Shown: positions 9,339 through 17,789, counted from the first letter of the stretch. The stretch is 64,000 nucleotides of DNA from Flavobacteriales bacterium UBA7666 (GCA_002483265.1 DLHO01000010.1:108142-172141), one strand, 5' to 3'. Translations and numbers: made by a program. The notes: generated by a model not told the origin, from the letters alone.

Positions 9339-9369
9339 TTTGCTCTTTACAATCTTTAACCTAACTTTG
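9339..9369 (+). promoter_or_regulatory. Bacteroidota promoter of pgk (TTTG, 19 bp, TAACTTTG)
   Basis: A TTTG box at 9339-9342 is separated by 19 bp from TAACTTTG at 9362-9369. This is the best full match to the Bacteroidota -33/-7 consensus in the window. The start codon of pgk lies 22 bp downstream, leaving a short leader. Confidence 0.75.
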
Positions 9370-9391
9370 CCCCAAAATTAAGATACCGTTA

Positions 9392-10585
9392 ATGGCAACA
9401 ATAGCAACTTACGATTTTCAAAACAAGCGCGCATTGGTACGCGTAGATTTTAATGTTCCTTTGAACAAAGAAACACTGGAAGTAACTGATGACACACGAA
9501 TTCGTGCGGCATTGCCAACTATCAAGCATATTTTGGAAAACGGAGGAAGCGTGGTTTTAATGTCCCATTTGGGAAGACCCAAAGAAGGGCCTGAGGATAA
9601 ATTCTCTTTGCGTCACATCAAAAACAGAATTGAGGAGTTGCTGGGAAAAAGCATTAAATTTTCTTCCGATTGTATTGGTTCCGGTGCACTTGAAATGAGT
9701 AAGGGCTTGAAACCGGGAGAGATTTTGTTACTTGAAAACGTTCGTTTTTACAAACAAGAAACTTCAGGAACAGAAGCTTTTGCTGCAGACTTAGCCAAAC
9801 ATGGCGATTGCTATGTAAATGATGCTTTTGGAACCGCTCATAGAGCTCACGCTTCTACAACGGTTGTTGCAAATTACTTTCCGAATGATAAAATGTTCGG
9901 TTTCCTGTTGGAAGCTGAAATCAAAAGTGTTGACCGCGTATTAAACAGCGACGACAAACCACTTACGGCAATTGTTGGTGGAGCAAAGGTTTCTTCCAAG
10001 ATCACGATCATTGAGCGTTTATTGGAAAAAGTAGACAACCTGATTGTTGGCGGTGGAATGGCTTATACCTTCGTGAAAGCGCAAGGTGGAGCGGTTGGAA
10101 GTTCCTTGGTTGAAGATGATTTCTTAGCTACTGCAAATGAAATATTGGAAAAGGCAAAAGCAAAAGGAGTGAATTTATACATTCCAACAGATACCATCGT
10201 AGCAGACAAATTTGACAATAACGCAAGTACACAATTAGTTCCAATTGGAGAAATCCCTGCTGGTTGGATGGGATTGGATGTTGGTCCGGACTCGATTAAA
10301 GCATGTGCTGAGATCATTGAAAAATCCAAATTGATCTTGTGGAATGGGCCAATGGGCGTTTTTGAAATGAGCAATTTTCAAAAAGGAACTGCTGAAGTGG
10401 CAAAAGCAATCGTTCGTGCTACGGAAAATGGAGCATTTTCACTAATTGGTGGTGGTGATTCCGTTGCGGCGATCAATCAATTCGGTTTGGCTGATAAAGT
10501 GAGCTACGTTTCCACTGGTGGTGGAGCCATGTTAGAATATTTGGAAGGAATTGAATTACCTGGAATTAAGGCGATTCGTTCTTAA
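9392..10585 (+). CDS. pgk: Phosphoglycerate kinase
   Basis: This 397-residue glycolytic enzyme transfers the acyl phosphate of 1,3-bisphosphoglycerate to ADP. The N-terminal substrate domain shows VRVDFNVPLN and LMSHLGRPK. The C-terminal nucleotide domain shows NGPMGVFE and the GGGDSVAAI loop near the end. Length and motif order are those of a complete bacterial enzyme. It has its own promoter (9339-9369) and a strong terminator (10609-10644), so it is transcribed alone and probably constitutively. Confidence 0.98.
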   Translation: MATIATYDFQNKRALVRVDFNVPLNKETLEVTDDTRIRAALPTIKHILENGGSVVLMSHLGRPKEGPEDKFSLRHIKNRIEELLGKSIKFSSDCIGSGALEMSKGLKPGEILLLENVRFYKQETSGTEAFAADLAKHGDCYVNDAFGTAHRAHASTTVVANYFPNDKMFGFLLEAEIKSVDRVLNSDDKPLTAIVGGAKVSSKITIIERLLEKVDNLIVGGGMAYTFVKAQGGAVGSSLVEDDFLATANEILEKAKAKGVNLYIPTDTIVADKFDNNASTQLVPIGEIPAGWMGLDVGPDSIKACAEIIEKSKLILWNGPMGVFEMSNFQKGTAEVAKAIVRATENGAFSLIGGGDSVAAINQFGLADKVSYVSTGGGAMLEYLEGIELPGIKAIRS

Positions 10586-10608
10586 GATCACCATTATAAA
10601 AAATGATG

Positions 10609-10644
10609 AAATCGCCAATTTGCTCAGACAGGTTGGCGATTTTT
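10609..10644 (+). terminator. Intrinsic terminator of pgk
   Basis: AAATCGCCAA at 10609-10618 pairs perfectly with TTGGCGATTT at 10633-10642, followed by a T run. The 10-bp stem lies 24 bp after the pgk stop. Confidence 0.85.
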
Positions 10645-10809
10645 AAAATCCGTTGTTCATCAACTCTTATTAAATTTTCGCTCACTAGCCAGTGGTGCTA
10701 ATTAGAACTTTAAAAATCAACTATTCTTTATTTCTTAGAAATCAAATAGCGTTATATCTATTGTCTGAATGACATTAGAGGATGATTTAATCCACCAAAT
10801 AAACCCAAC

Positions 10810-11658
10810 ATGAAATCAGCAATCCTGCCAATCCTTTGTTTTATTTCAATTCTTTCATTCGGACAACAACAGACGAATAAACCCGTACTGGAAATTTCAC
10901 CTATAAACTTGAGTGTAAACTCCACATTTTCATATAATATTCAGGGGAAAATAAGCTATCAGTTTAATAAATACCTTTCACTTGCTGCAAGACACAATCA
11001 GGGTGTCTATGATATCTTTTCTGTGGGAGAAAAAAATCCGAACGTGAAAAGGAAGAGTTCTCTATCGGACATCTCTCTTGGAATCACATTGATAAACACA
11101 CAAAAACCAATCGTTGATCCAACGGAAGAAGTCCGGCCTTCCTGGATTCATAAACTATTACATTTGGATTTGGGCATAACTTATTACAAATTTGCAGCTG
11201 TCAGAACTGATTATTATTCCTACGACTTGGATGATCAGGGCAATTACAAGGTAATCAACAGCATTAACCGACTTTCTGCTTCTCTTGGATTTTCCTTTAT
11301 ACTGCGCGAAAACAATGTCGAAGATCCGAATAATATCAAATTAAAAAGACAACATACGTTTTCAGCAGGAGCATACTACGGTCTAAATTATGACTTGCAG
11401 GGTTATGTAAAGATTCCGGGAGAAAATCCTGGACTGAGAGCACCAAAGGATTACACCTTTAACAGAGGTGGTTATTATATCAGATACCATTTCCGTCAAC
11501 AAATCAACAAATACCTTTTCCTGGGAGCAGATTTATTCCTTTCCAGGATGCCTCATGTAAACTACGTGTCAAACAAGCATTTATTTCTATTCAGAGGAGG
11601 AGAAGCGGAGGTCAGAATTCAACCTTATGCAGGTATCACAATTGGTTGGGCACTTTAG
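10810..11658 (+). CDS. Putative outer-membrane beta-barrel protein, unknown function
   Basis: This 282-residue protein has a signal peptide (MKSAILPILCFISILSFGQ). The mature part is rich in alternating polar/aromatic strands, for example GGYYIRYHFRQQINKYLFLGADL, written here only as evidence of strand periodicity from about residue 220. That pattern and the Tyr/Phe content suggest a small outer-membrane barrel. The final residues (GITIGWAL) do not end in the usual aromatic residue, which weakens the case. A 165-bp gap after the pgk terminator contains no other gene I can see. The family is not recognised. Confidence 0.68.
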   Translation: MKSAILPILCFISILSFGQQQTNKPVLEISPINLSVNSTFSYNIQGKISYQFNKYLSLAARHNQGVYDIFSVGEKNPNVKRKSSLSDISLGITLINTQKPIVDPTEEVRPSWIHKLLHLDLGITYYKFAAVRTDYYSYDLDDQGNYKVINSINRLSASLGFSFILRENNVEDPNNIKLKRQHTFSAGAYYGLNYDLQGYVKIPGENPGLRAPKDYTFNRGGYYIRYHFRQQINKYLFLGADLFLSRMPHVNYVSNKHLFLFRGGEAEVRIQPYAGITIGWAL

Positions 11659-11753
11659 TTGAACCTTTTTAAACTTTAACTGTAAATCTATTTTGTTACC
11701 TCAAAGTAATTTTAATTTTCGATATAAATTCAAACAAGAAACTTAAGCTAATT

Positions 11754-12506
11754 ATGACACCAAATCGAGCCAAAATTGTTCTAACAAATCCTTGTTCCGA
11801 AAATTGGAATTCCATGAAGGTGGATGCTGTTGGGCGTTTTTGTCAATCCTGCCAGAAGAGTGTCATTGATTTCAGTTCGAAAACGGATGATGAGATCAAA
11901 GCTTTCCTGAAAGAGAAACAAGGAGAAAACCTTTGCGGCCACTTCTACACACATCAGGTGGAGCGCATTCGTATTGAAATTGATCAGAACATTCTGGTTT
12001 CCGATATTCCATTCTGGCAAAAGTTTTTGGTCGTCCTATTGGTTTGTTTCGGACCAGATTTACTGGGCACTGATTTCGTCTTCGCTCAAACGGAAACGGA
12101 TTCTATTCCGGTCATAACCGAGCAAGTTGATTCTTTGAATTCCCTGTCAGTTGTTGAAGCCGATTCAACTTTAGAAGTGGTTGTTGATTCTGTGCAAAAA
12201 TCGGTTCACCCCAAAAAGAACAAAACAAAATTGGTTTGGGCTTTTCCGTTTGGTGATCAATACATTGGAGGAAGTATTGCCCTCGTTGGTGATCATTATC
12301 CTTTTTTCGATGGAATTCCTACACCTCCTCTGGATATTCCTTCTGGCAAAGATCAACCAAAAGAGGACAGCGCTTCAAAAACAGGAATTGCACAGGTTCC
12401 CAAAAACAATCCTGTTGATCCAAAACAGCCAAAAAGAAAACCATTGCCACCAGAAAACGCCCTTATTGCGGATAGCGGAGACAGACGAAAAACGAGAAGA
12501 AATTAA
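11754..12506 (+). CDS. Membrane protein with a four-Cys N-terminal module, unknown function
   Basis: This 250-residue protein lacks a signal peptide. Its N-terminus has four cysteines (Cys14, Cys30, Cys33, Cys61) in the context PCSENW, GRFCQSCQKSVIDF and LCGHFY. That arrangement recurs in uncharacterised Bacteroidota proteins and could bind a metal. One hydrophobic segment (about residues 88-107) would anchor it, leaving a Ser/Asp/Lys/Pro-rich C-terminal half outside the cytoplasm. The C-terminal tail is proline- and charge-rich and probably disordered. It lies 3 bp upstream of the next gene, so the two are probably co-transcribed. Metal binding is inference; function is unknown. Confidence 0.72.
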   Translation: MTPNRAKIVLTNPCSENWNSMKVDAVGRFCQSCQKSVIDFSSKTDDEIKAFLKEKQGENLCGHFYTHQVERIRIEIDQNILVSDIPFWQKFLVVLLVCFGPDLLGTDFVFAQTETDSIPVITEQVDSLNSLSVVEADSTLEVVVDSVQKSVHPKKNKTKLVWAFPFGDQYIGGSIALVGDHYPFFDGIPTPPLDIPSGKDQPKEDSASKTGIAQVPKNNPVDPKQPKRKPLPPENALIADSGDRRKTRRN

Positions 12507-12509
12507 AAT

Positions 12510-13163
12510 ATGAAAAAAGCAATACTTTCAGTTGCAATCAGCATTGGAATTGCTTTCCTTGATTTCGCTCAGGAAGGGGCTACTCTCAACACAAACCAAA
12601 ACCTATTTGCAGTAAACGAACGAGGCACCATTTTATCACAAGCGAATGAATCCTTAAAATCGAATGAGGAAATCACCATTTTTGTAGACACTACAAAGAC
12701 AACCACATTCGAGTTCCACAGCACGCTTTCCCCAAGTGACACGCTTTTTGAAACTTTCCCAGACGGATATATTGACACAATCGTATTCATCGGTTGTCGG
12801 AATATTAAAGCACTTGAAGTATCCATCCATTATTATGGTGAAGACAAACTTGGCATACAAATTCAGGATTCACGTCTCGTGGCAGTTCAGCAAGCACTAG
12901 ATTCATCCGGAAATTGGGTTTCATTGGAGCATTACTTCCACAGCGACTGCGGGAGTAGCTATTCTTATGACCGTATACGGAAAGATCAAATCTACCTTTT
13001 TAAAATTGGAAAGTATGAAGGGAATTATCCCACAAAACTGAGGCTGAAAGCCTTGATCAATGAGCAGATCATTTACAGTAATGAATTCAGTGGGAGCATC
13101 AACTATGAACAACTTCATTCTATCTACAATAAGAAAGAAAATGATGACTATCTCTTCAAATAA
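12510..13163 (+). CDS. Secreted protein of unknown function
   Basis: This 217-residue protein has a weak but plausible signal peptide (MKKAILSVAISIGIAFLDFAQ). The body is mixed alpha/beta with no motif that I recognise and no sorting domain. It starts 3 bp after the four-Cys membrane protein, which suggests a two-gene operon and a shared pathway. The next gene begins 35 bp further on the same strand. Confidence 0.7.
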   Translation: MKKAILSVAISIGIAFLDFAQEGATLNTNQNLFAVNERGTILSQANESLKSNEEITIFVDTTKTTTFEFHSTLSPSDTLFETFPDGYIDTIVFIGCRNIKALEVSIHYYGEDKLGIQIQDSRLVAVQQALDSSGNWVSLEHYFHSDCGSSYSYDRIRKDQIYLFKIGKYEGNYPTKLRLKALINEQIIYSNEFSGSINYEQLHSIYNKKENDDYLFK

Positions 13164-13198
13164 GACAATCTTCTTAAATTAGACTCCTTATAAATTCA

Positions 13199-13474
13199 AT
13201 GAAACACTTTCAAGCTGTCGGATTCCTGTATATACTCCATTTAGCAGTCATAGTAGTGTCTGCAAATGGATGCATCAACAGCGCAGATCCTAAAATCTTA
13301 CCCGTAGAAGAAGGTTATAAACCAGATCATGCAATTGATTTTTCACATGAGGTACATGCCAAGATTGATTGCAAGTATTGTCACAATTCAGAAAACGACG
13401 GAAAAGAAGCGGGAATACCTGCAGCGAACATCTGCATGAAGTGTCACAAACAAATTATCGGGGATTCCTTATAG
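13199..13474 (+). CDS. Short di-haem cytochrome c, similar to the N-terminus of ActA
   Basis: This 91-residue protein has an N-terminal hydrophobic export segment and two c-type haem-binding motifs, CKYCH at residues 58-62 and CMKCH at 79-83. His50 and His53 upstream (FSHEVHAK) could act as distal ligands. The arrangement FSHxxHxxxxxxCxYCHxS...IPxxNxCMxCH resembles the first two haem sites of ActA, the multihaem subunit of alternative complex III, which is several times longer. Cys25 after SANG might be a lipidation site but is a poor lipobox. No further CxxCH lies downstream in any frame, so this is either a dedicated mini-cytochrome or a remnant. Confidence 0.72.
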   Translation: MKHFQAVGFLYILHLAVIVVSANGCINSADPKILPVEEGYKPDHAIDFSHEVHAKIDCKYCHNSENDGKEAGIPAANICMKCHKQIIGDSL

Positions 13475-13552
13475 ATCAGGCATAAATTAAGCACGAATAC
13501 TCCCACTTTCAAGTATAGATGAAGCATAGATACCCCACCTTTTGTTAAAATC

Positions 13553-13846
13553 CTATTTATCTAAAACTTTGGGAATTCGGAAATAATCGGAATCCTTTTT
13601 CGGTGCATTTTTCAATGCTTCAGCCTGAGTAACGGTCACTTCAGGAACATCATCACGCAGCACATTTACTTCGTCGCTCATGAAGATCAAAGGTTCCACA
13701 TCATCGGTAGGAATTTCAGACAATTTCCCCATAAAACCAATGATTTTATCCAAATCCTGACGGATAGCCACTTTATCATCTCCCTCAAAACGAAGTCGTG
13801 ATAAATGTGCAATGTGATCAATTGTTTCTTCTGAAATCTTTTCCAT
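13553..13846 (-). CDS. gatC: Asp-tRNA(Asn)/Glu-tRNA(Gln) amidotransferase subunit C
   Basis: GatC is the small stabilising subunit of GatCAB that clamps GatA and GatB together. The 97 residues show the family pattern: ISEETIDHIAHLSRLRF at the N-terminus, a helical DLDKIIGFMGKLSEI segment, DDVEPL, and the late LRDDVPE segment. Length is typical (about 95-100). It is followed upstream, on the same strand, by an acyltransferase gene 27 bp away. Its partner gatA is at 2743-4149 on the other strand. Confidence 0.95.
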   Translation of the reverse strand: MEKISEETIDHIAHLSRLRFEGDDKVAIRQDLDKIIGFMGKLSEIPTDDVEPLIFMSDEVNVLRDDVPEVTVTQAEALKNAPKKDSDYFRIPKVLDK

Positions 13847-13873
13847 GGTGCAAAATTACGAAATTTGAATGAA

Positions 13874-14632
13874 TCAATTCTTCATTAACCCTCTTTCTCT
13901 GAGTGGTCCTGCCAAAATTCCAAAAACGTGATCCGACAATTCAGCTTCGGTCATCTCATTTTGTTGTTCCACAGAAATCACATCATGCATATAGATTCTG
14001 GAAACTCCGGGATGCGCATAACCCAAAATCTGATCCGGATCTGAGAACATGTGATGGTGATCCAAAAAGGTGATCGGAACAATTGGAATTTGTGCATTCT
14101 TTGACAATTTGAAAGCTCCCGATTTGAACTCCCCCATCTCCGGCAGGTTTTCATCCGGGATTCCACCTTCCGGGAAAATAACAATTGACCAACCTTCCTT
14201 CACCGCATTCTTTGCCTGAATAAAAGATTTCGCTGCTTTGATTCTGTCATTGCGGTGAACAGGAATATTCAATCTTTTGAAAAACGTTTTCATTAGAGGG
14301 TAACCCAAAATTTCACTTTTCCCCATAAACAAGAAGCGATGCGTTGGCAAAATCGAATACATCACAAAAATATCGAAGTACGAAGTATGATTGGAAACAA
14401 TCAGGTAAGGCCCCTTCGGTAATCTTACTCTTCTCAGGCGATGAACCCAAATTCCGCATAATAAACGAACGGTGAAACTCCAAACCACATTAATCGGGAA
14501 ACTCCCTTTTTTCCAGCAATTTCGGGAAAGCGTCAGGCAAATGAAAGGATAAAAAAACAACAAGGTTGCAACGAAGATCAGTCCAACGTATAACTTATAA
14601 AATAAACTTAAGACTCCCAGAAACTGCTTCAC
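13874..14632 (-). CDS. plsC: 1-acyl-sn-glycerol-3-phosphate acyltransferase (PlsC family)
   Basis: This 252-residue membrane-associated enzyme should acylate lysophosphatidic acid to phosphatidic acid in phospholipid synthesis. A hydrophobic N-terminal segment (about residues 5-35) is followed by the catalytic HX4D motif (His82, Asp87 in NHTSYFD), an acceptor-binding block, and FPEGG at 153-157. Length is typical of PlsC. It is divergent from trpS with 121 bp between, and 27 bp upstream of gatC, with which it may be co-transcribed. A role in acylating another lipid cannot be excluded. Confidence 0.9.
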   Translation of the reverse strand: MKQFLGVLSLFYKLYVGLIFVATLLFFYPFICLTLSRNCWKKGSFPINVVWSFTVRLLCGIWVHRLRRVRLPKGPYLIVSNHTSYFDIFVMYSILPTHRFLFMGKSEILGYPLMKTFFKRLNIPVHRNDRIKAAKSFIQAKNAVKEGWSIVIFPEGGIPDENLPEMGEFKSGAFKLSKNAQIPIVPITFLDHHHMFSDPDQILGYAHPGVSRIYMHDVISVEQQNEMTEAELSDHVFGILAGPLRERGLMKN

Positions 14633-14753
14633 TTCTCAAAAATAACGCTTCCAGTCAAAAATCAGTTACAAAAAACAATTCATTCTTGGAATTTCTATTC
14701 AATTCATTCCTTTTAGCTGAAAGAAACCAGTAAATTCGCAAAAAACAATTTAA

Positions 14754-15722
14754 ATGGCACGAATTCTTACAGGTATCCAAAGCACAGGAACTCCGCATTT
14801 GGGGAATTTGCTTGGTGCGATCTTACCTGCAATTGAGATGGCGAAAGATCCAAAAAACGAATCTTTCTTATTTATCGCTGATTTGCATTCTTTGACTCAG
14901 ATCAAAGATTCGGAAACGATGCGTGAAAACACCTATTCTACTGCCGCTGTATGGTTAGCTTGTGGTTTAGATCCATCAAAAACAACTTTTTACAGACAAA
15001 GTGATGTGGCGTTAGTGACTGAACTCATGTGGCATTTATTGTGTTTTTTTCCATTCCAACGTTTAACGCTTGCTCATAGTTTTAAAGATAAATCAGACAC
15101 CCTGAGTGATGTGAACGCAGGTTTGTTTACCTATCCGATCTTAATGGCTGCAGATATTTTGTTGTACGATGCCGAATTGGTACCGGTTGGTAAAGATCAA
15201 TTACAACATCTTGAAATTGCCCGCGATGTAGCAGTGAAATTCAACCTGAAAATGGGTGAAACGTTTGTTTTGCCAGACGCACGCATTGATGATGCAACCA
15301 AGATCGTTCCCGGAACAGATGGTGAAAAAATGAGTAAGTCGCGCAACAATGTCATTAATGTCTTCCTTCCTGAAAAGCAGCTGAAAAAGCAAGTCATGTC
15401 TATTGTTACAGATAGTAAAGGATTGGAAGAGCCAAAAGATCCGAATACCTGTCACATTTTCCGTTTGTATGAATTATTGGCTTCCCCTTCCGAGATTGAA
15501 ACCATGAAAGCGAACTATTTAGCTGGCGGATTTGGTTATGGGCATGCAAAAAATTCACTTTTGGAATTGATTTTGACTAAATTTTCAACAGAAAGAGAAA
15601 AATATAATTCACTGATGGCGGATAAGTCTCAGATTGATAAAGCCTTAGAAATTGGGGCTTCCAAAGCACGAATCATTGCACAGGAGACATTAAAACGTGT
15701 TCGAAGTAAAGTTGGATACTAA
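14754..15722 (+). CDS. trpS: Tryptophanyl-tRNA synthetase
   Basis: This 322-residue class I aminoacyl-tRNA synthetase charges tRNA(Trp). The HIGH-type motif appears as TPHLGN (His15 to Asn18) and the KMSKS loop is at residues 192-196 in GEKMSKSRNN. Residues typical for tryptophan and ATP binding (PILMAADILLYDA, PVGKDQLQH) are present. Length is normal. It is transcribed divergently from plsC. A promoter-like element and a hairpin terminator lie between it and the next gene. Confidence 0.97.
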   Translation: MARILTGIQSTGTPHLGNLLGAILPAIEMAKDPKNESFLFIADLHSLTQIKDSETMRENTYSTAAVWLACGLDPSKTTFYRQSDVALVTELMWHLLCFFPFQRLTLAHSFKDKSDTLSDVNAGLFTYPILMAADILLYDAELVPVGKDQLQHLEIARDVAVKFNLKMGETFVLPDARIDDATKIVPGTDGEKMSKSRNNVINVFLPEKQLKKQVMSIVTDSKGLEEPKDPNTCHIFRLYELLASPSEIETMKANYLAGGFGYGHAKNSLLELILTKFSTEREKYNSLMADKSQIDKALEIGASKARIIAQETLKRVRSKVGY

Positions 15723-15762
15723 AAATATTTTTAATAGGCTATACCGTTTAATCAAAAAATAC

Positions 15763-15770
15763 TATATTTG
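15763..15770 (+). promoter_or_regulatory. Promoter-like -7 element after trpS
   Basis: TATATTTG matches TAnnTTTG. It lies 41 bp after the trpS stop and about 53 bp before the hairpin at 15823-15844, so any transcript from it would be about 70 nt long unless it reads through. No TTTG box is seen at proper spacing, so the call is tentative. Confidence 0.35.
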
Positions 15771-15822
15771 AATCAACTTATGTTACACCAACATAAACTA
15801 CTCTTATTAAACCAACATGCTG

Positions 15823-15844
15823 AAGCTCCTCTTATGGGGCTTTT
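15823..15844 (+). terminator. Intrinsic terminator between trpS and the substrate-binding protein
   Basis: AAGCTCC at 15823-15829 pairs with GGGGCTT at 15836-15842 (one G-U pair), with a 6-nt loop and a T run. It sits downstream of trpS and upstream of a separate promoter at 15918. A reading frame beginning at 15817 would run through this hairpin, which is one reason for rejecting that start. Confidence 0.7.
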
Positions 15845-15917
15845 GCCTTTATAGGAGGAATGGACTAAATATTACGGTGTATCTTTCTTCCGAACCACTA
15901 ACATTTGTTTTAAATGT

Positions 15918-15925
15918 TATTTTTG
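15918..15925 (+). promoter_or_regulatory. -7 promoter element of the substrate-binding lipoprotein gene
   Basis: TATTTTTG matches TAnnTTTG and lies 23 bp before the ATG at 15949, downstream of the terminator at 15823-15844. A TTTG exists only 10 bp upstream, too close to be a normal -33 box. Confidence 0.45.
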
Positions 15926-15948
15926 TAAAACACTGCAACGCGCTTACT

Positions 15949-17667
15949 ATGTTTAAACAGTTCGTTCTTATTTCCATACTTGCGGTCGGGTTTGTCGGCT
16001 GCTCGGATGATTCTGTGAATGTTGAGGACCTGAAAGCAATCGGTGGCGCAAAGTATGGAGGAACTTTTCGATTCATGTCTTCGGAAAAAATCGAAACACT
16101 TATTCCGCTTCAAGCTACAACACTTTACACTCAACGAATTACCTCTCAGATTTTTGATCCCATTCTTCGCTTAGATGCATCGGGATCTAAAGTTATTCCT
16201 TCGGTTGCAGAAAGCTTTACGGTTTCTCCTGATGGAAAATCCTACACATTGAATATCCGAAAAGGCATCTATTTTCATCCCGATGAATGTTTGGATGGTG
16301 AAGGAAGAGAACTTACAGCAGATGATGTAAAGTTTACACTCGATATGTCCTGCAGTGGTTTGAAGTTAAACGAGATCAGTTTCATGCTAAATGATCGCGT
16401 AGTTGGTGCTTCTGAATTTAATAAGGCTACTAAAACACAATTCAAAGCAGGGGGAGTTTCCGGGATCAAGGTAAAGGACAGATACAAGGTTCAGATTGAT
16501 TTGATTGAGGCATTTGCAGGGTTCGATAAATTATTGAGTTATACCGGTTTCGGGGTTTTTCCAAAGGAAGCATATGATTTCTACAAAGACGACATTAAAA
16601 AACATCCGGTAGGAACGGGGCCTTTCATGTTGGAAGAATTTTCGGACAAAGGTTTGAAACTGAAACGAAACCCGAACTATTGGGCAAAAGATCAATTTGG
16701 AAATCAACTTCCGTTTTTGGCCGGGATTGAATTGAGTTATACCAAGAATAAACGCAGCGAGTTAATTGCATTCAGAGAACGAAAAATTGACTTGGTTCTG
16801 GAAATTCCAACAGACGAAGTAGATAATATTCTGGGTTCCTTGCAAGAAGCACAAGAAGGGAAAACAGTGAAACACAAAGTGGATTCAAAACAATCCTTTT
16901 CTGTGACTTTCTTAGGAATGTCTCAACGAAATCCAATTTTCAAAGACGTTCGTGTTAGACAAGCAATCAATCATGCAATCGATCGTGAGAACTTGGTGAA
17001 TCATACCTTACAGGGTGAAGGATATCCTGTTTTAAACGGTTTTATTCCAAACACGGAATTCTTTCCTGCAAATCGAGTAAAAGGTCCGGATTTCAATGTA
17101 AACAAGGCAAACGCATTGCTTGCTCAAGCAGGTTTTGCAAATGGGAAAGGCTTTCCGGCAATGGTTATATACGTAAGTGGTAACAAGGATGCCGCAAATC
17201 ATTTGCTGGCAAAAGGAATCGCTAAGCAATTGAAAGAGAATTTAGGATTGATCGTTTCTGTAGAATTGGTTGATTTTGAGAAACGAAACGAATACGTAAA
17301 ATCCGGGAAAGCCAGCTTATGGGTTTCAGGCTGGATCGCGGATTACCCGGACGGAGAAAGCTTTTTGAGCATTTTCTATGGGAAATATGCCAATTTGGAT
17401 TCGGAGTTTATGAATCCTTTCAAGTATAAAAATTCCCGATTCGATGACTTGTATATTCGTTTGAACAAAGAACAGGATCCGAAAAAACGCACCGATATCA
17501 TGGTTGAATGTGATCAGCAAATTGTTGATGATGCAGTGGTTGTTCCATTGACCAACGATGATTTTATTACGATGATCAATTCCCGTATTCGAAATTTTAA
17601 GACAAATTCGTTGGAGAATTTAGATTTTTCCAATATATTTATAAAAGAACCAAAGGGTTCAGAATAA
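15949..17667 (+). CDS. Oligopeptide/dipeptide-type ABC transporter substrate-binding lipoprotein (family 5)
   Basis: This 572-residue protein is a family 5 extracellular solute-binding protein (OppA/DppA type). The ATG at 15949 gives a lipoprotein signal ending VGFVGC (Cys18), so the protein would be membrane-tethered. The N-terminal lobe shows TSQIFDPILRLD and the characteristic LRKGIYFHPDE-like segment (here NIRKGIYFHPDE). The central region contains VRQAINHAIDRE, a hallmark of the family. An upstream in-frame ATG at 15817 would start inside a terminator hairpin and hide the signal sequence. No permease or ATPase genes lie nearby, so partners must be elsewhere or it acts differently. Confidence 0.9.
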   Translation: MFKQFVLISILAVGFVGCSDDSVNVEDLKAIGGAKYGGTFRFMSSEKIETLIPLQATTLYTQRITSQIFDPILRLDASGSKVIPSVAESFTVSPDGKSYTLNIRKGIYFHPDECLDGEGRELTADDVKFTLDMSCSGLKLNEISFMLNDRVVGASEFNKATKTQFKAGGVSGIKVKDRYKVQIDLIEAFAGFDKLLSYTGFGVFPKEAYDFYKDDIKKHPVGTGPFMLEEFSDKGLKLKRNPNYWAKDQFGNQLPFLAGIELSYTKNKRSELIAFRERKIDLVLEIPTDEVDNILGSLQEAQEGKTVKHKVDSKQSFSVTFLGMSQRNPIFKDVRVRQAINHAIDRENLVNHTLQGEGYPVLNGFIPNTEFFPANRVKGPDFNVNKANALLAQAGFANGKGFPAMVIYVSGNKDAANHLLAKGIAKQLKENLGLIVSVELVDFEKRNEYVKSGKASLWVSGWIADYPDGESFLSIFYGKYANLDSEFMNPFKYKNSRFDDLYIRLNKEQDPKKRTDIMVECDQQIVDDAVVVPLTNDDFITMINSRIRNFKTNSLENLDFSNIFIKEPKGSE

Positions 17668-17700
17668 ATTTTTTAACTAACTCTCAGCTTGCAAAAAATG

Positions 17701-17729
17701 AAGGCAGTCCTAGGCGGATTGCCTTTTTT
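17701..17729 (+). terminator. Intrinsic terminator after the substrate-binding protein gene
   Basis: AAGGCA at 17701-17706 pairs with TGCCTT at 17720-17725. The stem continues as TCC/GGA after a single mismatch, and a T run follows. Confidence 0.8.
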
Positions 17730-17789
17730 GTTTTTATTGACTTAACACAAAGTCAAAATTTTCTTAACTTAGAATCAAAACCTACCTAG

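Noticed and set aside
15817..15948. Upstream in-frame start for the substrate-binding protein
   Set aside because: It begins just before a terminator hairpin (15823-15844) and would bury the lipoprotein signal that starts at 15949.
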